Shown here in pieces: positions 48,901-61,280 of a DNA stretch of 64,000 bases. The position numbers were made by a program, and so were the translations under genes. Origin of the DNA: Coturnix japonica (Eukaryota > Chordata > Aves > Galliformes > Phasianidae); assembly GCF_001577835.2 (NCBI RefSeq), contig NC_029541.1, positions 4,335,141 through 4,399,140 on the forward strand, written 5' to 3'. A model generated the notes under the pieces. That model was not told the DNA's origin and did not search any database. It saw only the letters and a list, made by a program, of their open reading frames with translations. Each line of letters begins with the position of its first letter. The first letter of the stretch is position 1.

Positions 48901-51900
48901 CATGGGTTAACTCAGCTGTGGCTGTTTGCTGCTCCTCTGGGCTGGCACAGCTGCATCCACCCAAGGTAAGGATCTACTGGTTGTGAGAGGCTCTGTGCCA
49001 TGTCCTCACTTCCTTCCTCAAAAATAAGAATGCACAGAAGCCTGTTTCCTGCACTGCTTTCTGCATTAGGAGCCTTGTCAGAAGGACCCCACATCCAGGG
49101 TTCCATGCAGGTTCCCTTCACGCCCCATCTCCAGGCTCTCACCAGCACAGCTATGCAGGGGGTGGATGCACCAGGGCCAGAATACAGCTGGGAAGCAGGG
49201 AGAGCTTCACCACAGCAACCTCATGTGTGCAGTGCTGGCAAGCGAGCAGGGCCTCATAACCTCCCCTGCTTTTCCTCTTGCTACTGATCCAGGTAACATC
49301 CCTGCAAGAACCGCAGGATTTCCTTGGGGAGGTGGGAATTCCTTGGGACCTGTCATTTCCTTGCCAAGGAGCTGAGCAATCCCACTTCAATTGCAAACCT
49401 GCACTGCTCAGCGTGGTGCTGTCAACACCTTTAACTAAGTGCTAAACCAGGGCTGTAGCAGAGTGGGCAGGTTTGCAAGACAGCCTTACAGGCCCTGCAG
49501 CACCAGGATGGGCAGCCAGCACTGCCCAGCAAACCAGAGCAGCACCACCATGGTTCTGTACATCAGCAATTGTGCCAGGGAGCAAACCACGCATCAATGA
49601 GGGTGATGGGCAGTGCAAGTTAAAGTTCCATTTAACAACACGGACAGGAGTGCAGCTTCGTTCTGTAGCACTTTGGCACAGCTCTGAGAAGGGCTGAGCG
49701 GTCGAAAAATGGGGTTTAGGCAAACAGGGCTCATCTTTTATTTTTTAATTTGTAAATCCCATTCGGAGTTGGACTCTGTTATTCCTCGGGGCCTTGTTGG
49801 GGATGTTTGCAGATCTCTGCAGTGATGCTTTATTCGTGCTGTTTTGTTTTGTCATAACTGGGTCATTTTTTCTTCTCCATTTCCAGTGCACAGCCCTTGG
49901 ATCTCTCTGCAGAAATCTGGAGACTGCTGTGAGAAGCCAGATGGGGGTAATCTGCATGGGGGAAATGTGGGTGGATAGTTTTACTTTCTGCTTGGTGGGG
50001 CCACCTCTGTGTTCCATTGGTTCTATGGGCCCATGGGCGCTCCAAGCACTTTGGGTCTTCTGAGAATTCCTCATACCACTGCCTTGGCCACCAGCAGAGC
50101 CCTATTCCCTGCCTCATACCCCACTCTGGGGCTCTTATTTCACTTGGCTGTGGTTGAGGCTGGGCACCCTGCGCTGGAATTCATTTTTGTCATTTCATCT
50201 TCTTGCTGTCCCTGCTTTAAAGCCTTCTAGAGATTTGCTCCAGTCCAAATGTGTCCCTTCCCTCCCTTTGCCCTTCATCCCATAATTGGATTCATCGCTT
50301 CCATCCAGCCCAGCCCGGCTCTCCCCATCCCTTTACATAACAGTGCTGGCTCCAGGCTGTGCCTGGCTGAGCTAAGCCTGGTGCTGTGCTTGGCCTCTGG
50401 CCACCAAAACCAGTGGAAGGTTTGCACCAATTCCTGTTGCAGGCTGAATCCTGAGCTAGTAAAGAGACTCTTTTCTTTTACAGTTCCTGCTCCCTTCCCA
50501 TTTATTGCCTCATTTTCCTTCCCACATGCAATCTGTGGTCTCGTGCTGTGGCTCATCCCTGTGCTCCCACCAGGACCCAGGGCACGTGCTCAAGAGAGGA
50601 GGTGAATGCAGCAGCCCCGCACAGCTGAGCAAAGTAATGGCAAGATCACCTGGAAAAAATGATTAATTTCCCACTCCTTTCATTAATATTTATTCTCCTT
50701 AATTCTCAATCTTTACCGTTCAGCTCTCTAAAGCTTTTGTGGTTGAGAGGCTTTCACTGAGGTTGCTATTCATCACCTAAGCAAAACATGCACCGATTAA
50801 GCAGGTGGTTTGTCAGATCTGAGTCCTGTGCTGGAACCATCAGCTGCCTGTACGGACCCACCTGTCCCTGCGGGTCGTTCTGCTTCTGTCTGACTTTTGC
50901 AGTGGGTGTTCCCATGTCCTGCAGTGTTTTGTTGGGCTCTGGGTTTCTCCCAGTGCGCTCAGTGCACACATTATCTTTCCATGTGCAGCCTTTTTCACCC
51001 TGAAGACATCTGACCCTGTTTCCTTGCTGCCTTGCAGAATGAATTGCTGTCGTGAACGTCTGAAAGGAGATAAAGCAGCAGCAAACTCTTCTCCCCTGTT
51101 GCAGATAAACCACTATTAACGGCCGAGGGTTTCTGGAATGAAAAGGGTGACTCTCCATTGAAAGCAGCGATAAATCCTGGCCATCCAGCATAATCCAGTC
51201 CACCGTATCGGGAAATCTCATGGGAGCTGGCAGCACTGAGAGCAGCAAGGTCTTTTCATGCTACAGTTCTCCCGTGGACGGATAATCTCCATGGCCAACA
51301 ACTGCAAATGCTGGAGGTCGGATCCTGAATGCTGTTACTTCGGCTTTTACTCCCCTTCCCTCCTCAGCAAAACCGCTGCTGCCTTCTGCAGGAAGACAGG
51401 GTGTACCTGCAAACTTTGCCTGCAAAGGGGATCACAGGGCTGCATTCTGTATCCTGCGTGAGCAAGAATATCATACATCATCCTCCTGCTGAGCCGGCAG
51501 TGCAGGCAGCCTTGCAAAGCAGCGATTTAATGCACTTCTCAGTGCCTGAGCTTTTCGTCTTGCTATGCTTAACCTGATATATTGTGATTTGATGCAGAAC
51601 AGTGGGGGCAGGTACAAAGAGGTAACATGAAAATAAAAGGTCAGCAGGTGCCTGGCGCATGTAGAGGCTAAATTGGTCTTCCATCAAAGCTAATAAACAT
51701 TCCTTGCGAGCTGGATGGGAAACTCCATTCCTAAAATGCTGAATGGTGTCCCTTCCTCCAGAGCTTCAGCCCAGGGCTGCTGGATGAACCCAGGATGGGG
51801 CTGCTCCGTGCAAGGGAACTGCAGTGACAGCCATGAGAAGAGCCGGGCTCAGCCCCCACTGCGCATGAGGCTGCATTTTCCAATGCTCCTAAAAATATTC

Positions 51901-54900
51901 CTGAGCCTTCAAGTGCAAAACTGGTGGTTTGGATTTGGAAACCAAAATGGAAACAGATGAGCTGCATCCCGTCTTGTTTTCTCACCTCCTCTCTTTTCTC
52001 TCTTCGCTCGTTCCAGATTGGGGAGAGAATGGCAAAGGAGTGATCAGAAATGAAGAAAACAAAACAAGGGATCGTTATTAGCTGCTAGAACCAGGAGGGT
52101 GAACTGTTTTAGGGCATCAGCAGGAGTTAAATCCTTGCTATTGATTCTCTCCCTGCATGGCCATGCATTACCGTGAATTAACACCACCGAGGAGAAATGG
52201 AAGTGGACGTGAAGCAAAAGTGGGGACAGGAGGGGAGTGTTTGCATGCTTAAAATATTTATGCTGCAAATTAACATGTGTTTTAAGCCTGTGATTCTTCA
52301 AATATTTATCCAGCGTTAATATTTTGAGAACTGCATTAAAATTTGCCACTGGTGCTTTATTCATTAGGAGTGTTCGGCAGCCACAGACAGCAGCCCCTGC
52401 TAAATCTGTAACGCATCCATGCAGAGACAGCAGCTGGAGGATGTTGCCTGGGTTGTGAGAAAGAGCTTTCTGCTCCTACTTCCAAAGCAGGGAGCCTGGA
52501 ATGAGTTCCTTACCCACATCGACTTCAGTCATGACTGCAGATGTCACATTGAGCAGCACATGTGCTGGGTTTTTGACCCAAGCAAAACTAATCTGATGGC
52601 AGTGGGGTGAGACCAACGCTCCCATAGGCACCAGGAAAGGAGAGTTAGGGACTGGGGGAGGCAAACCTGTGCAACCCTAAAGGCTGCTGCAGGTCTGGTG
52701 GAACTGAGAGCAAACTGGGCTCTGCCAAGCAGGAAGGTAAGTTGTTCCTTCCCGTATATGCCAGCCCCATGCACAGAGGGTTTGTATGGGAAAACAGGGG
52801 GTGGTTCACCCCATAGCAGTTATCAGGGCTATTGCTACGGCTCTGATACTCCAACATTACAGCCTTCATTGGCGGGGGGGCACCAAAATCCCTGCCCAGG
52901 CTCAGGGCAGAGCAGAATATGGGATTTCAGCTGCTCGCACTCTGCCTGCTCCGTGCCCACTGCAGCTGCCTGGGGCTGGAGCTCAATGCTGGCTTCTAGA
53001 GCTGCTTTTCATGCAGCCTCCCTGCCAAAAAGCCCCAAGCACACACTGCGACTTGGAGGGGAAAGTACAGGACATGGAGACAAATGCTCGGTGCTGCTGG
53101 CACAGGGAACTCGCGTTCCCCTGATTCCTTGACATTGCCACTGATACGTGGCTTAACAGCCTTCGCTCCCACTGCCAGCTTCCCGTTAAATTACTCCCAA
53201 TTATGGCAAACGTTTAACTTTGCAGAACTGCGAGCAGCTCCATTTTGCACACCCGTTCCTTTGTGAAGCTTCTCACCTCCGCTGCAGTTTTGCTTCATAA
53301 AACCAGGAGAGCTTCTGGGAAGCCTAAAGGCTGCAAGTTGTTAATGGGGCCGCAGCAGGGCAGGCTTCTCCCATTACGATGCTGGGGGTCAGACTTCCAG
53401 CTGTGACCTTTATTTTCATGTATCCTCGTTCTATGCTGGCAATGGGGCACACCAAGCCTGCCTATAAGGGGAAATGTAAAGGGAAAATGGGGAGGGTGGG
53501 AGTCAGGCCCCTTATTTCCAGTTCTGTTTCCCTTTTGAGCTCACTTGCATAACGAAGAGGCAAACCTGGCCGCCAGCACCCGGCTAATTCAGATATGATT
53601 AATTCTCATTTTTCCCTTTTTATTTTAAAGGTTGCTCTCCCCGACGCTGAGAGTTTCATCACAGATGGATGGGAAAGCTGCCAGGCAGCCACATTTTGGA
53701 GGTAAAAGGGGAAAAGACACGGCAAAGTTTAGTGCTATGCAGAAGTGACCTTTGCTGGTAATTTGTCACTTCCCAACACCATCTGCTGACTCGTCAGCTG
53801 CATCCATCATAACTAGAAAAAAGATACTGAAAAAAAGAAAAGTCAATTAAAGCAGGGATTGGTGTCAGATGGGCTTTGCACAATAATCCGTAGCAAAGGT
53901 GGGTAGGAAACAAACCAAGCCAACAGTGATGGGTCGTCCCCATTTCATCAGCACACATTCCATGGTCCCAGGGATAAAAACTATGCTGACCACTCTGTAA
54001 GTTTTATCTCCAAGCTTGCTGTGCTGCCCAGCGATAAGCAGCAATAAATGCATGGGGTTCTTAGCGACTGCCATGGCTTTTAGGGAAGAATTTGGCCCAA
54101 ACTGAGCAGTATTGATTGCAGGGGCAGCATTGAGCCCATGGTGAGGCTCAGCGCTCTGTGTACACATCGTATCGACCAGCTGCGATGGAGATAGGTGGGA
54201 AAAGACATTTTGCAGGCCGGGGCCATAGCTCTTTTCCTCTTGTCTCCAGCAAATGTTGCTCCGTGCTCAGCCATCCGGGCAGAACACAGCCCTGCTCCCC
54301 TGCCACAACATCCCATGGAGCTGTTTGATGTAGGAGGCTTTCATTGCTTCCCCTGCTCATTTTTTCCTCTTGCATCCCCCCCACCTGAGGCTGCTGTCTC
54401 TTGGGATTCCTCGTGCAGAGCTGCTGGTTTGTGAGCAGTGCTGGGTTCTGACCCCAAATCCCCATCCCACAGCCTGATGGTTCTGTGGGACCGAAGGCAA
54501 CTCTATGAGACCTGAGATAAATCTCTGTGCCCCGTCTGTATGGAGAGAGGTGTTGGTGTACAGCTTTGTCCCTGAGGGGTGCTGGTGTGCTCAGGACTGT
54601 GAGATGTTGTTATTAAGGGAATGGGCCACAGGAGGACTCAGAGTGGACAGATAAATATCTCACACTGCCTTGGCATCTCCCCACTGGTCCACTCGCCTTA
54701 TAAAGCTTTGGGTATAGCTTTAGCACGGATAGCTTTCTTTAACACATAAATATTTAGATCCTGCCAGGGTATTCACTGCCTTAAATCAGTGCTTTAACAA
54801 TACCAGAGGGTCAGGCATCATCCTGCCTTGTGCTGATTTTAGTGGCTTTATTGTTATCTTGATTTCTTAACATTACAATGCAAAGACAATTAAGAATGGC

Positions 54901-55235
54901 ACCGTTTGACTGCTGACATACCCACATCACAAAAGCTTTATCCTGGAGGGTTCATGATCCAAATAGACAAGCTAGGAGACGGGAAGTTTTCCATCTTATA
55001 GATGGGAAAATCGAGGCAGAGTGTGATCTCAGGGCTGTTTGCAGCTGTGGACCATGCAGAGAACAGCTGCCACCAGTCTGGGGAGGCAGGGATGGGGATC
55101 ACCCTGGAAACTCTTAAAAACCCAATGCAGATAAAGGTGCTGCCCATCTGGTGCACCCATTTCCATGCATACCAGGTAGCTGCTTTGTGGTGCTCGGGAG
55201 TGTGGGTGCTGTGCAGGAATGTGGTTGTGAGTGGG
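45959..55235. other. Shared RH2-MLN intergenic region
   Basis: About 9.3 kb between the two divergent promoters. I saw no coding exon, CR1 copy or tandem array. Moderately AT-rich segments occur at 47.3-47.6 and 52.0-52.4 kb. Open frames here are short and lack recognisable domains. Any enhancer shared between the genes would lie here, but none can be pinpointed. Confidence 0.7.
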
Positions 55236-55316
55236 TATATAAGGGAGGATCCCAGCTGGATGTGACAAGGAACAAGAAGAGGTTTGACCTGCAGCATCCC
55301 GGGCAGTGCTCTCCAG
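55236..55316 (+). promoter_or_regulatory. MLN: Probable MLN promoter (TATA box) and noncoding exon 1
   Basis: TATATAAG at 55236-55243 is followed about 30 bases later by a short segment (roughly 55,266-55,316) that ends CTCCAG before a strong donor, GTGGGT. The next suitable acceptor before the motilin start codon is GTTGTTCAG, ending at 57,234. Human MLN likewise begins with a noncoding exon. The GATA-type motif AGATAAAG at about 55,131-55,138 would suit gut expression. This is inferred from sequence signals only. Confidence 0.55.
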
Positions 55317-57234
55317 GTGGGTGCGTGCGTAGATTGAGCTTCCATTCGCCAGCTCAGTGGGGTGAGCTGTGTGTGCTCACATAGGTGCTGGTGGTGGGGG
55401 TTGGCTTCAGCAGCTGCTGCTGAACATGAGAGAGCTCTGACATAGAAGAGGAAACCGAATCAATGTTTAAGCAAGGTGAAAGGTGCTTTCTGCTCTTCTC
55501 CCAAGGTGGGAGCATTGATTCCATCAACTCCTGCTCACCGTGGGCACCTGTCAGGCACGGTGAGCCCTGGGTGCCCTCTGCACTTGGGAAGCTGCTTTGA
55601 ACAGCTTGAACTCAAGTCACACAGCTCCTATTGACAGCAGCAGTTTGATTCTTTGGAAGGCAGTGCATCAGCTGAGCTCCATCTTGCCACTGTTCTCACA
55701 CCAGAACCAGGTGGATGTTCACCCTCCTGCCCCCAAACTGGCATTTCACCCCAAGTTACACAGCCATAAGGAGAGCTGGGCATCGCTTCACCCAGCCTTG
55801 TGTGACCGCAGCGCTTTGTTGTGCTGATTCTGAACTTGGGATCCTTCTGCTTTGTGCTTCCTCTTTGTAGCTATGAAGCAAATTCACAAACAAGGAGGTA
55901 CGTATCCGCCTGGAGAGGCACTGAGCTGATGATCTCAGGTCTGGAAGACACGTCCTGCTTACAAACGAAGGCAGGGACATGCATAAAAGATATATTTTTT
56001 GACTAGAGTAATGTGCGGGGGTGTTTCTCTGGGGGAAGAGAGGGAATCAATTCGCAGAGGGCTAGTCAATAAGAGATGAAGGAGGTGACTGAGTTTATCT
56101 CTGTATATGGCAGTGTTTTATTGCAATCTTAGAATAAATGAAGCCGCACAAGAGATTGATGACACTGAGATAACGCCGTGTTATCAGCACATATGCATAT
56201 CAACACGTTGTATTACAAGGGGAAGAACCTGACAAAATCCCCTTTTGATCACTGCAGCAACTCCTGCTTTGACAGCTTGGATGTTGCAGTGAGAGCAGGC
56301 AGGGAGGAGCTGCCCTTGTCTGGTACCACATCCAAACCCACTCCCATCACCATCCCTGGCCTGGCACGCAGCAATGGATGGGACTGGGAAGTGCTGCAGA
56401 GGGAAATACTTATTAACTTCTAGCGCCTTCGGTTCAATACTAGCTGATATTTATGTGAAATCTAATTTAGGGGTCAAATTTGACCTAACGACATCTTTTT
56501 AATGGTGTCCAAACAGAGAGGTTTTGGAAACTAATTAAGGATCAAGTTCCAATCAGGTAGAGTGGTTAAGCTGTGGGACCAGACTTCATTAAATGCATCC
56601 AGAGAGAATGTTTTAATATTTAAAGAGAGCATTTAATGTTTATATAAGTTCCCTTCCCATCTGAAGTCACTGTTAAATCACTTTGGAAGGTAGCTTTTAA
56701 AGCCCTTTATGCTCGTCTTTTATGGAGCAAGGCTGCCAAACGCCCTTCGCAGCTCTCTTGGACCCAACGAGGCTTATTAAAAGATTGAGCCCATCAGTGC
56801 AGGTTTTCAGGGGTGAGAAATATGAAAACAAAATGTAAGAAAGCAGCCGTAGTGCGTCCTTCCTCTCCTGCAGCATCCCTCGCTGTCAGAGGGATCGACG
56901 GGAGTGCTTTGCTCTGGATGTATGCAGGTCTTAAACCACTACAGCTGGAGGGCTGAAGCTTGCAGAACAGAGGAGTCTTTAGCAGTACTGAAGGGCTGGG
57001 CTTTCGGTCTCTGGAGATATTGCTCAAGAACAAATCTGTTTACAAGAAACAGTCTGAGAGAGAATTGTCAGTCAAGACGCTTCTATTCTCAGCTTAGGAG
57101 CATCTGGAAGAGTAAATATATCTTTAGTTAGCTGGTGGCTAAATTAGATTGCAACTGATGAAAGGCCAGAGGGATTTCTCATTAAATGGCCCTCTCTGTT
57201 ATTACCCTGGCATCCTCCTTCCTGTGTTGTTCAG
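55317..57234 (+). other. MLN intron 1 (5' UTR intron)
   Basis: About 1.9 kb, assuming the first exon proposed here. The part at 56,430-56,780 is AT-rich and contains a 14-bp perfect palindrome (GGTCAAATTTGACC, 56472-56485). No repeat was recognised. Confidence 0.55.
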
Positions 57235-57243
57235 GCTCTTGCA

Positions 57244-57357
57244 ATGGTTTCGAGGAAGGCGGCCGGTTTGCTCCTGCTGTACGTGATGTCAGTGCTGGCA
57301 GAACAGGCTGAAGGTTTTGTGCCCTTCTTCACCCAGAGTGACTTCCAGAAAATGCAG
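57244..57357 (+). CDS. MLN: MLN first coding exon: signal peptide and motilin 1-14
   Basis: Thirty-eight codons from MVSRKAAG to QKMQ. Nine untranslated bases (57235-57243) precede the ATG after the acceptor TTCAG. The donor is GTAATC. The MVSRKA start is shared with human motilin, which fixes the start codon. Confidence 0.95.
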
Positions 57358-60300
57358 GTAATCCAGAGACACACACTGGGGGTAACACTGAGGTTCCTTC
57401 CTCCTGAGCACACCTTGCCATTCCCATCACCCAGAACAGGAGATGTGACTTTGGCAGCCCCTCCCTTGTTCCAGAGCTGAGGGCTATGGGAGATGGCAGA
57501 GACAATTTGTAAGGTGTGAGACTAGAGAGGAAAATCCAAAACTCCTTTACATAAGGAACAGAAAGTGATGTAGCATCTCATCTGCTGGTAACAGAGTCTC
57601 CTTTTTCTTTCTTCCCTGCCAGTGGCTGTAATTTCTGCGAAGGAGCTGCAGCCTCCCATCACCACATTGATGGGTCTTTTTGTTGTAACAAATAATTAAC
57701 CATCCTCCAGATGGTTGTCACCTCTGGGATGTGCAGAGAGAATGTTTTCCTTTTGATGTGAAACTAATACTGTTGAAAGGTGTCAGGCAGGCAGCTCAGA
57801 GACTGCATCTTCTCCTTAAACACAGCCAAAGGGATCTTCCCCCGCACGCTGCAATCCTCTCATACAGGGGTGAAATCTTTCTTCCAATACCTATTTGCTC
57901 TCTGGATTGTGATTTCTCCTTGTGGGAAGCACAGACATCCTTCAGCCTCCTTGAAGGAGAGGACACAGACCCACGCACGGTCCCCAGATGGTTCTCACAT
58001 CGTTACCCTTTTAGCTATGAGTCTGCTGGTGATTGAGGGGCTTCCAGAGGTACGTGGGTGAAATCAGTCTTAGCTTTCTGAGCACACCTTCAAACCAAAG
58101 CAAGCCCATAGTGAGCAGTCAGCACAGCACTGAGCACAGACAAGGGTGCGTTTTTGTGTCCTGTCTTATCCCAAAGCAAATTTGTTTTGTTCTATTCAGG
58201 TTCTTAATTAAAGGAGGGTCCTGAAGCAAAGTTTAGCCCCATCAATGTGATAGGACTGATCTTGCAGACTTCCAAGAAAGGCTGGCAATATGTAATGTAT
58301 GCACAGAGCTCCCCATTTGCAATGAGGGTGTGCAGGTTTCATTCAACTTCAGTGACACTGTGACAGGAGGGAACTAGGACTGGGCCAGTGGAATAGCTCT
58401 GCAAGATCAGTAAATCCCTTCCTGCTGACAGCATCGTCCTGCACAGATCAAAGCAGTCGTCCAGGAGTGTCATGTTTGCTACAGATCATTGCCTGCAATA
58501 CTGTAACTCAGTCTTACACTGAGCACTGCAGCCCTTCCTGCAGATCAGCATTACAGTCACCAAGGCTGATGGGTTTGTTATCAAACACCCACCAGGGGAA
58601 CCAGGCTGCGTTGGCTGCAGGCAGCAGTTAGACCTCCATTTCCCTGGGTTTTGTGCCCTGTTCCAAGGCACACGGGCACAGGGCATCCCATCACAGTGCA
58701 TGTTTGGTGCTCACATGATGCTGTGTATCACTGCCTTGTTTGCTCTCTGCTGTGGGGTTGCAGGAAAAGGAGAGGAACAAAGGGCAGAAGAAATCCCTGA
58801 CGCCTCTGCAGCAGCTGGAAGAGGAAGGCTTCTCTGAGCAATCTGATGCAGGTATCGACAGGATGAAGACTATCCAGGTATGTTAAACCACACGGCTCTA
58901 AGGATCCTATGAGGACATGCAGAGGGGATAAGAACAGCCCAAGGGGGATGGGGAATGTCCCATGGGTCCTGGCTGCAGATGAATACTTGGAGGTGCCATA
59001 TGAGAAGGCAGTGGGTGGTATTATGGAGCTCACAGTCACGTAAAGCAATATCCCCCATTTCATACCAGTTCTGCCAGGCAACCCAGCAAGATTTCATCAG
59101 AGAGCAGTTTTACCTCCATGCCATAAATTACCTTAGACACTGAGCAGGCTGGACACCCCTCAGACCCACCTAGCCTCCACCTTCACACAGGAAGATGGAA
59201 ACAACATGAGGTCTTTCTCTGCCATTCAGGGAACGCCAGCCAACTGCAAGGCAGTAATTTGTAGCTCAGCAGGTCTGATTTTAACTTGTCATTCTTTCAG
59301 GCAGCTCTGCATCAGCTGTCTGGTGTCGCTCACCTCCTATCTCACAGCCCTCTGCACTGGCAGGATCTTACTTATAAAGTGGGGCCCATACAGCTGCACC
59401 CCCCCAAGGGCTGTATACAGAGCAGAAAATTGCCAATTTGAGGGATTTAAGTGCCAGTCTAAGCCCTCAAAGGCACGGTTACTTGGTTAGCTAGGTCTGA
59501 AAATTGTGCTTTTCCACTCGAATGCAGGGAGCTCTTTGTCCGGTCAGAGCAGCCCCTCCTGTGGTCAACACAACCATCTTCTGCCAACAAAAGGAGTGCG
59601 AAGGTCCAGCCCAAAGCACAGGACAGGCAGAGAGGCCATGGAGTTTGGCCAACGTGCAGCTCAATGTGCAACTGCTTTCCCAAACGCGGTGCACCAGCGA
59701 TCAATAATAGGATTTAAACAGCAAGGATTCGCAGCTCAAAGCATTAAATAACTGGCATTTCCCAGTACCCGACGCCCATGCAGCCACCAGCCCTCCTGTG
59801 CCTCCAGCCATGACTGGAACAACTCTATTTACTTTGGGTACATCTGAGCCACGGCTCACAGCTGCTCAGGCTGCAGGCAGGGTGATGTCTCATCCTCAAC
59901 CTTTTTTTATGCAGGATGCTTCACCGGCATCAGTAAAGCTGATGTTTTGAAGGGTCAAGGTGTGAGATAGTGGAGGATTATAAGGTGTAGAAATGATTTT
60001 TCTTCTTTACAGCCTCTGTTGCCGGTAGGTGCCTTTATCTGTATTTCTGAGTCAGACTAGAGATGATCCAATACACGAAAACTCTGGCACTTTGAACAGC
60101 ACAGCACTGCATCGGCACTAGAAGGGGCTGACTCCAAAACACTGTTTTTTTCCCCCCCGATATAATGATCGTCCTCTTCCCCTCACACCAACCCCAGACC
60201 CTCTACTGACGTGAGCAAAGTGGGGTTGTAGCACCCTGACCTGCCTGCCCATGCTCTGCTCTTCTCCTTCTGATGTTCTTCTTTCCTTTGCAGCCAGCAG

Positions 60301-61148
60301 TTCCTGCCAGAGCTGGGATGTGGCTCATACTGAGACAGCTGGAAAAATACCAAGGTGTCCTGGAGAAACTGCTCACGGAGGTGTTACAGGACACCCCAAA
60401 CGGTACTGGCAGGGGGTTGATTTCTGCCTTGGGAATTCTGCCTTTCTCTCCTCTCACCAGCTCATCATCATGGAGATATTTATATTCCTCAGAAGGGCTT
60501 TTGTGTCATGTTTGCTCGCAGAGTCCTCAGATACCCCATTCTCTCTCATGTACACACTTTTCTTCTGGGAAGGTTATATGCTCTCTTAGAGTGTTGTCTG
60601 TGTCCTAGAGCTGATGTTGACTGTTAAGCATCGCAATAATCTTCCTACCTCCCTACTCCCCCTTCTCAGAAGTCCTCAGTCTTTAGGGTGCAATTTCCAG
60701 CAGAGCCTATAATGAAACCTGGACAGGTGAGGCACCTCAGCACCTGCAGTTGTATATGAACACCTTGCTCCCTGCACGGGGGCTTATCTGCTTAGCTGCA
60801 ACTAAAGGTGCTGAGTGCTACAAAATCCAGCCCTGGGATCTGCTCCCAGCATTTGGGAAGTGCAGAAGGAGAAGTCCAGGGTTGAGATGGATGCAGCTAT
60901 TTCAGATCTGGAGGGTGATGGAAGTGTTCTTACCAGTGTTGTCTCCAGACCTTTGTCTGATTTGGGCTTAAACTCCCCAACAAAAGGGTCCTTTTATCTC
61001 AGCGGGAGCTGCTGTTCTACTTCTCCTGTGCTGATTTCAGTTTGCCTCCTTGCTCTTTCGGTGAGGAGCTGAGGAGGAGGAAATGATATATAAAGCATAA
61101 TGACAAATTTTAAGGACACTTGTTCCTTCTTCTCTTTCAGCTGACTGA
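57244..61148 (+). CDS. MLN: Motilin precursor (prepromotilin), four coding exons
   Basis: Secreted gut hormone precursor; motilin from the upper intestine drives smooth-muscle contraction through the motilin receptor. Coding exons are 57244-57357, 58764-58877, 60294-60402 and 61141-61148 (114+114+109+8 nt, 114 residues plus stop; human is 115). Seen: a signal peptide at residues 1-24 with a leucine-rich core, mature 22-residue motilin at 25-46 starting FVPFFTQSDF and ending KERNKGQ, a KK cleavage site at 47-48, then a motilin-associated peptide with the conserved RQLEKY block. An intron splits the hormone between its residues 14 and 15, as in mammals. The last exon supplies only the end of Ala113, Asp114 and TGA. 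Mature residue 10 is Phe, whereas I recall Ile in published chicken motilin. All junctions are GT/AG. Confidence 0.95.
57358..58763 (+). other. MLN intron 2
   Basis: 1,406 bp with no recognisable repeat, exon or regulatory motif. Confidence 0.85.
58764..58877 (+). CDS. MLN: MLN second coding exon: motilin 15-22 and cleavage site
   Basis: Thirty-eight codons from EKERNKGQ through the KK processing site to MKTIQ. The acceptor ends GTTGCAG and the donor is GTATGT. The exon carries the most conserved part of the hormone's C-terminal half. Confidence 0.95.
58878..60293 (+). other. MLN intron 3
   Basis: 1,416 bp with no recognisable repeat or exon. The acceptor is preceded by a good pyrimidine tract (CTTCTTTCCTTTGCAG). 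Confidence 0.85.
60294..60402 (+). CDS. MLN: MLN third coding exon: motilin-associated peptide
   Basis: Encodes residues 77-112 and the first base of codon 113, including RQLEKY and LEKLLTEVL, which align with human RQLEKY and LEGLLSEML. The acceptor is CTTTGCAG and the donor GTACTG. Confidence 0.92.
60403..61140 (+). other. MLN intron 4
   Basis: 738 bp between the third coding exon and the eight-base coding end. Nothing else was recognised in it. Confidence 0.8.
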
Positions 61149-61280
61149 TATCAGCAGCATCAGAAGAGAAAGCGATACAGCTTGGTGTAGCTAAAAGACT
61201 CCACTTTATGTACATGAAATCTGTAAAAGAGATTAACAACAAAATCTGAGGTGAGATAATAAAAAGCGCAGCATAATTAA
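61141..61280 (+). CDS. MLN: MLN last exon: final codons, stop and 3' UTR
   Basis: The acceptor CTCTTTCAG ends at 61140. Only eight coding bases remain: the end of Ala113, Asp114 and TGA at 61146-61148. The short 3' UTR carries the polyadenylation signal AATAAA at 61258-61263, with cleavage expected near 61,280. Human MLN also ends with a tiny coding contribution from the last exon. Confidence 0.88.
61258..61263 (+). terminator. MLN: MLN polyadenylation signal AATAAA
   Basis: A canonical hexamer 110 bases after the motilin stop codon, the first on this strand after the CDS. Confidence 0.8.
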
